In this document: one piece after another, positions 49,734 to 61,100 of the stretch | Layout of the letters: every line of letters starts with the position of its first letter | Numbering within the stretch: the first letter of the stretch is position 1 | NCBI RefSeq assembly: GCF_001641265.1 | Contig: NW_020167536.1 | Span: 186,001 to 250,000 of the forward strand | Direction of reading: 5' to 3' | Length of the DNA stretch: 64,000 nt | From: Pseudogymnoascus destructans | Taxonomy: Eukaryota > Ascomycota > Leotiomycetes > Thelebolales > Thelebolaceae | Translations under genes and position numbers: made by a program | The notes under the pieces: model-generated | What the model saw: the letters and a program-made list of their open reading frames with translations, nothing else | The model's database searches: none | What the model was told of the DNA's origin: nothing

Positions 49734-52700
49734 ATGGCACCGAGCGCATCGAAGGCTGCGAACGAGGTCTATCTCCTCCCGCTTCTTGACGACGGATCCC
49801 CAGACGTACCTGGAGGATACATTTACCTCGAGCCAAAGTTCGCAGCGCCAATCGTTGTACGCTTTGCCATCGAGGGCACTTCTTCCATATGCAGGCATGG
49901 GAGCTTATGGGTCAACATCAATGCACCAGCAGAGCCATTCAGGCGGGATGCCTTCAGGGAATTCAAGTAAGTCTCTCAATGCGGCCCCATGAAATTGTTT
50001 ATTCCCAACACATCATCAGGCTGGAACCAGACTTCAACCGCACACTAGAGATTGACATCCCGATTCAATCATCTGGCTCGTTCGCTTTTTATACGACATA
50101 CTCTCCATTACCAGATCTCGACGGCGCAGGTTCAACCCCATCAGAATCAGAACCGACGAAAACTCCTCTCTACTACATCGATGTCGCCCCACTTCTCAGT
50201 CTGGGAGATAAACAGCTCCCAATGGCTGCCCTGTCAATAATATCTGTCATATCAAAATTCATGGGGAAATATCCAACAGATTGGCAAAAACACCTGCGCG
50301 GTATCAGCGGACGCGGCTATAACATGATTCATTTCACACCTCTACAAGGAAGAGGGAACTCAAATTCGCCATATAGCATAGCAAACCAGCTAGGATGGGA
50401 CCCCGAATGTTTTCCTGGGGGTGAGAAGGATATTGCTCAACTGGTCGATGTTATGGAGAAAGAGCATGGGCTATTGGGCCTGACCGATGTGGTTTGGAAC
50501 CATACTGCCGATAACAGTGAATGGCTTCAAGAGCACCCAGAAGTGGGATACAATATGTCTACTGCCCCGTGGCTAGAGTCAGCACTCAAACTCGACACAG
50601 AACTGCTAAAGTTCGGCAGCGAATTGGAGAAGCTGGGGCTGCCGACGGATATTAAGACCGTCGAGGACTTGCTGTTGATCATGGATGGCATTAAAACCAA
50701 GGTCATTGACAGCCTTAAATTATGGGAGTACTATGCCATTGATGTTAAAAGAGATGTCAATGCAGCTGTGGACGCATGGGTATCTGGGAATGTCAAGGTC
50801 CCCGCCGAGGGATTTGGGAGCAAAGATGCTTCGCATAAGGAGCATGCTAAGTTTATCACTGAGAAAGCTATGCTGGGGACCGACCGGTTGGGAGAACGCT
50901 ATAGACGAAAGATGGATCCAGCCATTGCTGCTGCTTTGTTGACAGAATTGCATGGAAAGTCCAACGGCAATGCCGCTGATAGCGACGAGGTGCGGAATCA
51001 TATCTCTAAAATTTTGGAAGAGGTAAACCTACCATATTACAAAGAATATGACGAAGATATTGCAGAAGTTCTGGAGCAGATCTTCAACCGCGTTAAATAT
51101 GTACGCCTGGATGACCATGGACCAAAGCTTGGTCCTATCAACGATAAAAACCCACTCATCGAGTCTTACTTCACCAGGCTTCCTCAGAATGACACCACCA
51201 AGAAACACAAGCAGGAAGACCTGGCTCTTGTGAACAACGGATGGATATGGGCAGCAAATGCCCTGGTGGACAATGCTGGACCAAAATCCCGGGCCTATCT
51301 CAGACGAGAGGTCATTGTTTGGGGTGACTGCGTCAAATTAAAATATGGTGACAGCCCCAAGGATTCCCCTTATTTATGGGAGTACATGGGGAAGTATACG
51401 AGGCTCATGGCGAAGTATTTTACCGGTTTCCGAATCGATAATGCACACTCTACTCCTCTTCATGTCGCTGAGTATCTCCTCGATGAGGCACGCCGTGTTC
51501 GTCCTAACTTATTTGTTGTCGCCGAACTGTTCACTGGTTCAGAGGAGATGGATTATGTCTTTGTCAAACGCCTCGGTATCAATGGTCTCATCCGAGAAGC
51601 TATGCAGGCTTGGAATACTGGCGAGTTGAGCCGACTGGTCCATCGCCATGGTGGTCGCCCCATAGGCAGTTTCGAGGTTGATGAGATCTCTGGCAATGAT
51701 ACATCATCGGGTGAGGATCCGACAGAAATTGTCCGAAAGATCAAGCAGACCCCAGTCCATGCCTTGTTTATGGACTGCACGCACGACAATGAAGTCCCAG
51801 CACAAAAAAGAGAGGCTCGCGACACACTACCAAACGCAGCCTTGGTATATATGTGTGCAAGCGCAACTGGCAGTGTTTTCGGTTATGATGAAATATACCC
51901 AAAGATTATCGACCTAGTCCACGAGACGCGACTATATACCTCGTCATCATCCGAGAAGCCAGTCGATATTAAGGATGAAGAAGGTGGTATTGGAGGTGTC
52001 AGGAAACTCCTGAACGACATTCATATCTTAATGGGCTTGGATGGATACGAGGAGACGCATATTCACCATGATGACCAATACGTTACCGTGCATAGAGTAC
52101 ATCCCGAGTCGAGAAAAGGATATTTCTTGATTGCTCACACTGCGTTCCCTGGCTACAAAAATGGCAACGGAGCGTTTAGTCCTGTTCATCTCACAGGGAC
52201 CCAGGCTAAACATCTTGGAAGCTGGATGCTCGAGGTTGATGATTCGGAAGAGGCCCGTGATGCTGCATTGGGAGACAAACAATATCTCAAGGGGCTGCCT
52301 AGCAAGGTCACTAGCGTTCCTGGAATCAACATGGAATCTAAGGACGATGAGACCGTTATTACTATGGGAGATAAGTTCCCGCCTGGGAGCATCGCGCTCT
52401 TTGAGACATGGATCCCGGCAGCAGAGCATGCATCTGGTCTTGACACACATGTCACTTCAGGAGCGAAAGAAGCCTTCTCCAAGGTTGATCTCGTGGATCT
52501 CAACTTCATCATGTACAGATGCGAAGCCGAAGAAATGGATTCCAGCAATGGAAAGGATGGCGTTTACGACATTCCCAGCCACGGAAAACTAGTCTACGCA
52601 GGCCTCGAAGGTTGGTGGAGCGTGTTGAAGAAGGTCATCGATGAGAACGATCTTGCACACCCGCTCGCGCAGCATCTAAGGAGCGGCCAATGGGCCTTAG

Positions 52701-54465
52701 ACTATACAGTTGGGCGTCTGCAGCGGAAGTCCAAAGAGGAGGGGTTTGAACGCCTACAGGCCCCAGCCTTATGGCTCCAGGAACGTTTTGATGCGATTAG
52801 AAATCTCCCCAGCTTTTTATTACCACGTTATTTCGGACTGATAATCAAGACTGTTTACTCTGCAGGATTTGACAGGGGTGTTGAACTCATGAGCGAGAAC
52901 GTGCAGAAGGGACAGTGGTTCATGAAGAGCCTTGCGATGGTCAGTGTGCAGCAGACGGGCTTCGTCAAGTCTGCCTCCCTCTACCCGAAGCGAGCAGTGC
53001 CCTCTCTTGCAGCTGGACTGCCGCATTTTGCCGTCGAGTGGGCAAGATGCTGGGGACGAGATGTTTTTATATCCGCGAGAGGCCTCTTTTTGGGAACGGG
53101 CCGTTATGCGGAAGCTCGCGAGCATATCATTGCCTTTGCTAGTGTCGTCAAGCACGGCATGATTCCGAACCTTCTTAGCAGTGGTAACCTGCCCCGCTAC
53201 AACTCTCGTGATTCGGTCTGGTTCTTCTTGCAGACCATCCAGGACTATACGAAGATTGTGCCCAACGGCCTTGACCTATTGAAGGAGAAGGTGCCGCGGA
53301 GGTTCTTGCCTTACGATGACACATACTTCGAATCAGATGATGCAAGAGCGTATTCCGCAACTTCAACTTTGGAAGATATCATCCAGGAAATATTCGAAAG
53401 ACACGCCAGCGGCATATCATTTAGAGAAGCTAATGCCGGCCCAAAGCTCGACATGCAGATGAAGCCCGAGGGATTCCAGATTGATATCAGTGTCAACTGG
53501 GACACTGGTATCATATTTGGTGGGAGCCAGGACAACTGCGGGACCTGGATGGACAAGATGGGCGAGAGTGAACGGGCTGGGACTAAGGGCGTCCCCGGTA
53601 CTCCTCGTGACGGTGCTGCTGTCGAAATTACTGGACTATTATACAGCACACTGAAGTGGGTATCAGAACTTCACAAGGAAGGAAAATACAATTACAGTGG
53701 CGTCAAGACGAACAATGCCTCTACCAAAGAAATTTCCTTCGCCGATTGGGCGAGCAAGATCCGCGACAACTTCGAACGATGCTACTATGTTCCCGCTTCG
53801 TCGGAAGAGGATGCGAAGTATGATGTCAACCCAGCCATTATCAACCGTCGCGGCATTTACAAGGATCTCTACAAGTCTGGAAAGGAATACGAGGACTACC
53901 AACTCCGGCCCAACTTCCCCATCGCCATGACCGTCGCACCAGATCTCTTTGACGACAAACACGCATTGGGTGCCCTCTTCATCGCTGACAAGGCGCTGCG
54001 TGGGCCAACGGGTATGGCTACATTGGACCCCTCGGATCTGAATTACCGACCCGATTACCACAACTCCGAAGATTCAACAGACAAAGCGACATCAAAGGGA
54101 CGCAATTACCACCAAGGCCCGGAATGGCTGTGGCCGACGGGATTCTTCCTGAGGGCGCTACTTGCCTTTGACCTGAAGCGCAGGGACACGCCTGAAGGGC
54201 GAACGGAGGCTTTCCAGCAGGTGACGCGCAGGCTGGCAGAGTCCAAGAAGGCCATTGTTGAGAGCGAGTGGGCTGGGCTGACGGAGCTGACGAATAAGAA
54301 TGGGAGTTTCTGTGCTGATTCGGTGAGTTGTAATGGACGGATATTTATATGAGAGTGTACGCTAATATGGTTTAGTCTCCGACTCAGGCCTGGTCTGCGG
54401 GATGCTTCATCGATCTATATCACGACGCTGCGCAGTATGCCGTCTCGAAGTTGCAAGAGAAATGA
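49734..54465 (+). CDS. gdb1: Glycogen debranching enzyme
   Basis: Bifunctional cytosolic enzyme: 4-alpha-glucanotransferase (GH13-like) and amylo-alpha-1,6-glucosidase (GH133), needed for complete glycogen breakdown. Exons 49734-49966, 50020-54322, 54376-54465; introns both 53 bp; 1,541 aa (yeast Gdb1 1,536). N-terminal catalytic regions: DVVWNHTADNSEWL, GFRIDNAHSTPLHVAEYLLD (nucleophile Asp), FVVAELFTGSEEMD (Glu) and FMDCTHDNEVP. The C-terminal glucosidase begins around VEWARCWGRDVFISARGLFL and includes WDTGIIFGGSQDNCGTWMDK. The last exon adds SPTQAWSAGCFIDLYHDA, as in orthologues. The start MAPSASKAANEVYLLPLLDD at 49734 has the context CACCATGG. Confidence 0.97.
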
Positions 54466-54839
54466 AAGTGGAGTGAGTGATGGGGCAGGAGGTGGAATAT
54501 AGCTCGAAACAGTGCATTGGAAGGACTACGCGATTTTTTTGGAGGGACTGGAGTTTTCAGATGCAAATGGGATACGAATCTACTACCGCTGTTTCCAAAA
54601 GCCTATATCTCTTTTTCGTGTTCTTGGTTTTCGCTCGGCCCCGGCACGCTCTTTTCCCACTCGGCCACCCACCTCATAACCAACCCGGCCGACCCACCAA
54701 CCGCTCCCAGCACCCGCACATCCCAGGCATCCACCTAAGTTTTCCACCTGAGTTTTCACCTTGCTCATAGCCACCCACAAGCCTCGCTGCCTGCCCCGGC
54801 ACATAGTCGGTCTTAACCTTCCGATCTTCAACCAAACCC
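54466..54839. other. Intergenic region before tRNA-Lys
   Basis: 374 bp, C-rich at 54640-54830. No coding signal. The upstream flank of this tRNA differs from that of the other two copies. Confidence 0.5.
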
Positions 54840-54937
54840 GCCTGGGTAGCTCAATCGGTAGAGCGTGTGACTCTTACTTCCTATCCTTAGGATATGAGAT
54901 CATCTCAAGGTCGCGGGTTCGAGCCCCGCCTCGGGCT
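54840..54937 (+). tRNA. tRNA-Lys (CTT), intron-containing copy 3
   Basis: 98 nt. Exons are identical to the other two copies. A 25-nt intron (54877-54901) sits after position 37, directly 3' of the anticodon CTT (54873-54875) and A37, the canonical site. The intron contains TATCC-TTA-GGATA, a possible hairpin. Exact ends could shift by a base. A TTTTTT terminator is at about 54972. Confidence 0.93.
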
Positions 54938-56213
54938 CAAATCCCGAGTGCTCTCTTGAGGAGTCCTCAATCATTTTTTGCTGTTTTGTGGTAATGAGGC
55001 ACATGGGCATATTTTTTATTTTGGGAGAAGTCATTTCGATTGCGGGCTTCCTCAAATTTGAAACTTGGGGTTTTTTTTATATTTATCTATTCTCCCCAGT
55101 CTTTAAGAATAAATTGCAGTATTTCAATATGCAAAATTATCTATTACTTTTGTTATTTGGTCTTCTCAAAGTAGTGATATTTCCCATGACGCCACGGCGC
55201 GCTAAAAAAAGTTTTCTGACGTCGCCAACATCTGCAAGGCTAGCAATCAGCCTCGTCCCGTACTCATCCTGCCAAATTTCTAAGAGCTGCTGTGATATCC
55301 ATCTATCACCTTGCACCTGCAGGACGGCAATAAACAGCTCAATTGGGCGATCACACACTAACAGCTGTCACTCCGATGACTGCCGTGCTGTGTTGGGGTG
55401 AGCTGTGGCGTAAGCTCATGCAAGGGATTGTGTTATTGTTGTCGATGTCGTGGTTGGTATCCGAGCGATTATTGGAGGCAGAGGCCTAATTCGATATATC
55501 TTGCAGCCTCATGTGAGCTTGGATCTCCGGGAGGAGCGATATGTCTCCGAATGATTGGCCGCTACTGGGTGATCACGTATTAACATTGAGCCCTGGCCCC
55601 TAGGCGGCCCCAAGCGATACGTCCATTCAGGCAGATTATGAGTCTGTATATTGATAACTCAGGCAGTGTGAGAAACCAATTGTATTGGCGCTTCTCACTC
55701 TGGTTACATAGGACTCTCCGAGTATTGGGGGCGCTTTGGGTCCAAATCAGTGGCCGGAGAGTGCTTTACTGTCTCACTTTATATGACCTGTGGTGTCGTC
55801 TTGGAGGCCTCAGATCCCACAGCTACATAGCTACACAGCTTCACGCGCTGTGCACTTCTGCTGCAGCTGGCGTTACCTTGCTTCCGTACTGACTGTTGCC
55901 TGTTTTGGCAAAGACTGTCTTCGAGACCTCAGATTCCAGTGCCACACAGCTCTACAGCTCTACAGTCTACGCGCCGTGCGAGTGTGACTTCTGCTGCAGC
56001 TGGTGTTACCTTGCTTCTATGCTGACTGTCCTTTCTTTAGCTTGAGAAACTGGAGCCCCGCGTTTCTCAGTTTTTGCATTCCAAGTTGTCCTCTCCTTTT
56101 GTAATAAGCACCTCCTTGCTGTGGTAACCTCCTATTTCGAGTGTAGTTCTTGCTGGATATCCTCCTTATTCGAGTGCATTCCTTTTTGGATATCCTCCTT
56201 GCCCATGTGCAGC
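54938..56213. repeat. Long intergenic region with a 120-bp tandem duplication
   Basis: 1.3 kb between tRNA-Lys and the MBOAT gene. Two diverged units of about 120 bp begin at about 55798 and 55917: each has CCTCAGAT(C/T)CCA, repeated ACAGCT, then TTCTGCTGCAGCTGG and GTTACCTTGCTTC. Closer to the gene, TGGATATCCTCCTT repeats at 56152 and 56187. A minus-strand ORF at 55137-55358 is not recognised. Confidence 0.6.
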
Positions 56214-57845
56214 ATGGCGAATTCTCAACCGCGCATTCCCTCTCAGCATGGGACCTTGGAATACCTGCGTCTTCAGTATGACAATGCCATCGCGTCGGGC
56301 ATCAAGCGTCCCCTTTTATTCCCACAAGTGTTCTTCAGCTTCGCCCTCCTAGCTGGTTTCCTCATCATAGACCACCGACAAAACCGCTTCTTATACCAGT
56401 TACGATGGTCGGTTTGGTTTGCCGTCATTGCAGTTGAGGTTTCCAATATCCGTCATCGGATTTCCCTGGACCCAGCTGTTTCTTACGTCTCTGGCGTTGC
56501 ATCGGTATATGTTATAATATGGAGCACGATGTGGTTGATCTTTGGGCGTCCCCAGTTTACGGCTGCGCGCCTCGAGCGCCGACGTAAGGCGTTACAGAAT
56601 GGTATTCGGGCTGCCTCTGGTGGTACGACCCAGGAAAGACCCGAGACAATTGGAAATAAGATGAATGGGAATGGACATTCTCTGAAACAACAAAAAGGCC
56701 ATGATACCGCTCTGCCTACGACAGAAAAGAACCTGGCAGAAACCAAAGACTCGAACGCGGAGTGGGAATACTTCTGGCAACCATACCCTCATGTTTTTGG
56801 AGAACGCCTGGCTTGGGTGCTGGATTTGATATTCAGTTTCCGTGGGCGGGGATGGAACTTCTCTATTCCTACCAATCCAGCCCTCCCAGAAGATGTTGCT
56901 GCCTCACTCGGCGAGACCCTCTCAGAGTCTAATAGAAGCCTGACAAGCAGGACTGGATACCAATGCTTTCGAACTCGCGAGGCGCTGGCACGTTATGCGA
57001 TATCCAGGTTCATACTCTGCTATCTCATCCTAGACCTTTGCAAGTTTCAGATCATCCACGACCCCTTTTACCGTACCGGCGACGAGTCTCTTCAAGCTCC
57101 CGCATACCTCGAAGGTCTCTCACCTTTCCTCATCACCCGAATCCGCCGCAACACCCTCAACCTCGCGCTAGTAACTTTCATCCACTTCCACGCCCTTCTA
57201 ATCCCCATGGTCGCCTCCCTTCTCCTCGGGCCCAGAGTCCTTGGAATCCGGGGCGAACCCTGGATGTACGTCACAACATGGGGCTACCCCTCCGCCATCC
57301 TCCACAAAGGACTCTCCGGCTTCTGGGGCACCTGGTGGCACCAAACCTTTCGTGCCGGCTTCACCGCGCCGACGAATTACCTCATTCGCAAAGGCTGGCT
57401 GCCTAGCAATGGCATCGCGTCGCAACTCGTCGGAATTACCATCGCCTTCATAATATCAGGCGCCATGCACGCCACCGGCAGCTTCGTGCAAGTCCTCCCC
57501 ACGCATCCACAGCGCCAGTTCGCGTACTTCCTGCTGCAGCTCGTGGCGGTGGTGGTGCAGACCTCGTTCTGCGCGGTGCTCCGGCCTTGGATCGAGCGGC
57601 TGCCGGTGTGGGCGAGAAGGACGGGGAATGGGGTTTTTGGGTACATGTGGCTGTATGCGACGGCGCCGCTGTTCATGAATGATATGTCGGCGGGCGGGAC
57701 ATGGTTGTATGAGCCGATTATAGTGAGCCCGTTTCGATGGCTCGGGTTGGGGCCGAAGGGGTATGGGTGGTGGACGTGGGCGCATGTTGATATTGGGTGG
57801 TATCAAGGAAAGTATTGGTGGGAGAGTGGGATTGGGGGTCTTTGA
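56214..57845 (+). CDS. MBOAT-type wax synthase domain acyltransferase
   Basis: Multi-pass ER membrane O-acyltransferase of the wax-synthase/MBOAT_2 branch. Fungal members acylate sterols, fatty alcohols or secondary metabolites, so the substrate cannot be read from sequence. Single exon; the ATG at 56214 (MANSQPRIPSQHGTLEYL) has A at -3. 543 aa with 7 or more hydrophobic segments, e.g. LLFPQVFFSFALLAGFLII and ILCYLILDLCKFQI. Domain motifs: SGFWGTWWHQTFR at about residue 370 (Asn/His-type motif) and SGAMHATGSF with the catalytic-type His at about 418. A hydrophilic insert of about 80 residues precedes WEYFWQPYPH. No terpene cyclase or polyketide synthase lies nearby. Confidence 0.85.
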   Translation: MANSQPRIPSQHGTLEYLRLQYDNAIASGIKRPLLFPQVFFSFALLAGFLIIDHRQNRFLYQLRWSVWFAVIAVEVSNIRHRISLDPAVSYVSGVASVYVIIWSTMWLIFGRPQFTAARLERRRKALQNGIRAASGGTTQERPETIGNKMNGNGHSLKQQKGHDTALPTTEKNLAETKDSNAEWEYFWQPYPHVFGERLAWVLDLIFSFRGRGWNFSIPTNPALPEDVAASLGETLSESNRSLTSRTGYQCFRTREALARYAISRFILCYLILDLCKFQIIHDPFYRTGDESLQAPAYLEGLSPFLITRIRRNTLNLALVTFIHFHALLIPMVASLLLGPRVLGIRGEPWMYVTTWGYPSAILHKGLSGFWGTWWHQTFRAGFTAPTNYLIRKGWLPSNGIASQLVGITIAFIISGAMHATGSFVQVLPTHPQRQFAYFLLQLVAVVVQTSFCAVLRPWIERLPVWARRTGNGVFGYMWLYATAPLFMNDMSAGGTWLYEPIIVSPFRWLGLGPKGYGWWTWAHVDIGWYQGKYWWESGIGGL

Positions 57846-58141
57846 GGGTTGGTGTGCGAATAGTGATTATGATGAAGTTGACGGCCTATATATGGCAATC
57901 TTTTCTGATCTTGGAATGCAATTGCAGAACAAATTATTTTAGCCCTACAATAGTTTTATGAAGCGGGCGTAGATACTACTCACGGTTTGCTATAACTAGC
58001 TGTCACAAAAGCTGGAGTTTAGTTTATAAATATTTCGCTCAAAGCCACACTGAAGGCATCGCATCTTCTATCTAGAGTCTAAATGCAAGCATGAATCTCC
58101 TGCTCCCTCCCCTTCACAACACCCGGGGGTCTGAAAAACCG
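57846..58141. other. Convergent intergenic region
   Basis: 296 bp between the MBOAT and ecm29 3' ends; AT-rich, no feature seen. Confidence 0.5.
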
Positions 58142-61100
58142 CTAGATCTTGCTCAACTTCTCAGAACAGCTCTGCAGCACCCTCTTCACCCCTAGCGCGC
58201 GCTCATTCGCAGAGGCCTCACGGAGCTGCTTCCCAAAGTCCTCTCTCAACCCTACTCTCCCTGCCTGATCCTGCCCAAACACGCCTGCAACAACCGCATC
58301 AATCACTGCTTCCGCAGCCTCCGCGCGCTTTGTCCTCGCCACCTCGCTGCCCACACCAGACGGCACTTCCAGCAACGAGAAATAGCCCGCCGCAAGAGCA
58401 TAGTTGTCTGCAGCTTGCGGTGTACCTTTAGCCAGGGCGGAGAACTTGAGTTTAGAGCGCTCATAGAGGGCCACGCGAGCATTTATGCTTGATTTCTGGC
58501 TTGCAAAGACTGCCTTTATTCGCTCGAGCAGTTGCCGGAGGTGAGAGAGTGTATTCTCCACAACTCCTGATTTCGTGTTCACAGCACGTATTAAGGCCGA
58601 GACACCGTTGGTGATCGTGAGCGTATCTAAGGAGCTAGCTTTCTTGTCGTCCTTGTCATCAACGTCCATTTTATCGTCGCTAATGGCCTTTTCGAGCCAT
58701 GGCCAAATGACATCGTGCACCTCGATGAAGAGGTCCGTATCTGTTCTCGCCTCGGCATATTCGCCTAGGGCAAGGAAAGCATGAGGGCGATATGCATCGT
58801 TATTTCGTTTCGCCTCTCGGATTGCGATCTTTGTCATTTGCCCAGTGATTTTTGGATCCTTCGACCAAAACGTCTTACTGGCCTGTGAAAACTTGACAAA
58901 ACTAGTCAAGACCTTCTCTTTGCCATCGAAAGTTTTAACCGCAAGGGCACTTTCGAGCGCAGGCCATATAGCTGCGGAGTGTGGGATGCTGATATCTGTG
59001 CCGGCAGAGGTTACAACATCTGCTATAGTAAGGGCGGCAGTATGCTTGATAGTCCATTTCGGCGAATCGAGACGCTCGACTGCGATGTCGGTAATCTCCT
59101 GTAGATATAGAAGGACAGCGCGAGAACCGCCGACATTCTCATCCCAAGTTTTAGTAAATTGATCTCTAACATGCTCGTCAAAGTCATGCCTAGCCATGAA
59201 AACGAAGGGTAGGAACTCAGTTGCGAGTGCATTAAACCGGTCTGTCGCAAATTTAGACATAGCGTATATGATGTCTGCAGATACCTGCCGGTGAGCTTCA
59301 TCTTCGGCAGCGAAGTATATATTCTTTGAGTAAGTTGCGAGTTTTAGAATTTGCTGGTTCGAACCAAGCCGAGCTAGGTAGCCTGCAGCTCGGGCGTATG
59401 CTGCGCTGACAGTGGAATTCCGGTCGCGAACGGCCTTTTCAATATCTTTCAAAAAGATATCTGCATGGGGCTTAAATACGAAAGAGTGCCTGGTCGCAAG
59501 ACTAACTAGAACGCCACTGCACCCAACCTTTGATGGCATGCCAACAGCTGTCTTGATGACATTTTCCAGGTGAGGCACCAGGTCTTTCATTGTCTTATCG
59601 TCAAGGTGATCCAAGCATCGTTCGATGGCCTCCATCATTGGTGAATGCGAAATAGCAGTACTACGGGCCTCGTCAATCTTCTCTTGCGTGGTATCGTACT
59701 TCGCAGCGTTCATGTGAAGATAGTTGATGATATCTGGCTCTAGTGTGCTCAAAAGGCCCAATATTTGCTCGATGAGACTGGGGATAAATGGCAGTAGCGT
59801 TTTCCCACCGCTCTTTACAAGCTTCAAAACGGTATCGTATGCAAATTTCTGAACCTCATTTGACGGGCTTTCAAGACCCCGCGTTGAGAATAGGAAGGGC
59901 ATGACCTCTTTCAGCATAACTTGGGCATTCTTAGAGGATGTCCCAGCTTCAAGCTGCCGTACGAGAATCCCAGTGAGGACTTGGCACAACTTCTCGGCCG
60001 CCTTTCTAACGGATCCTTTGATATCGTCGAGAACCTTGAAAGCGACTTCCCAGATTTGGGCCAGGTATTTCTCGTACTTTTCAAACTGTCGCCCTTGAAC
60101 CAAGTCGGCAATAGCGGCGCAACTTGCTTCCCTTATACGCCATTCTTTACCCAGGATATTCTTCAGCAGGTCATCCATGATTGCATCAAAGTACTCGTCG
60201 ATAACAACCGTGGGCGATTTGACAAGGGCATTCCAGATGTCGTTCATGGATCGCTGCACGTTCGGGTTTGGATCAAAGCGGTACCTAAATAGCTTAGGAT
60301 ACAGCTTTGGGTCAACTGCAGATTCAGACAAGATACTGCTCAGACCAAATCTTCCAAAGGCAGCTCTTGTCGACCATGTTGCGGCATTAGAAGCCAAAGA
60401 CATAAACTTGTAAACGAGACTCTGGTCTCCAACTTCGGCAGCAAGCGACATGATATCTTTATAAGAAGTGACAGATTCGCCATTCCCGGTCGGCAAGGCC
60501 CCGGGTTCGAAAAGCTCTGTGTCTTCCTCGACTTTAATTTTTGTTGAGGTTCCGGTAAACGATGCCACCAAATCGGCAACAAGACGTTCTCGAAGGTCCC
60601 TATCACCTTGTTCATACACAAGACTCAGCCCCCGTGATGCGGTTTCTTGGACGAGGTCATCTCGTGCTGATAATAGCCCCATAAATGCTGCTTGGCACTC
60701 TCGTAGTCGGCTTTGGATCTCTTGAAGGTGTCCGCAGTATTGGATTAAAGAAAAAAGCCAAATCCCAGAAGCTTTCTTCAACGAGGGCTTGGTATTTTTG
60801 CAGTCTTTCAAGATTTTTCCGACTACACCTTCCAATGTAGACGATCTTGTTGGGCCCTTGTAGTTTGCTTCGACGTCCAAGGTAAGAATCAAAGAGTCAG
60901 ATTCCCATCCTGTTGAAGCTACTGCCAGCGCCTCGCCGACTGTGAAATGAACTTCAGCTTGTCTCAGCTCGTGCAATTCATACAAACCTTTCAGTATTAT
61001 AGCGAGCGGTGATTCTGGAGTCTCAAGTGTGCTCTCATCAAAGATCAGGGCAAATCTACCGAGAGCTGAGATTGCCTTCCCATTTCCTTTCTTTGCTTCT

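Noticed and set aside
55137..55358. A 73-codon minus-strand ORF with protein-like composition
   Set aside because: No recognisable family, no splice sites at its edges and no partner exon.
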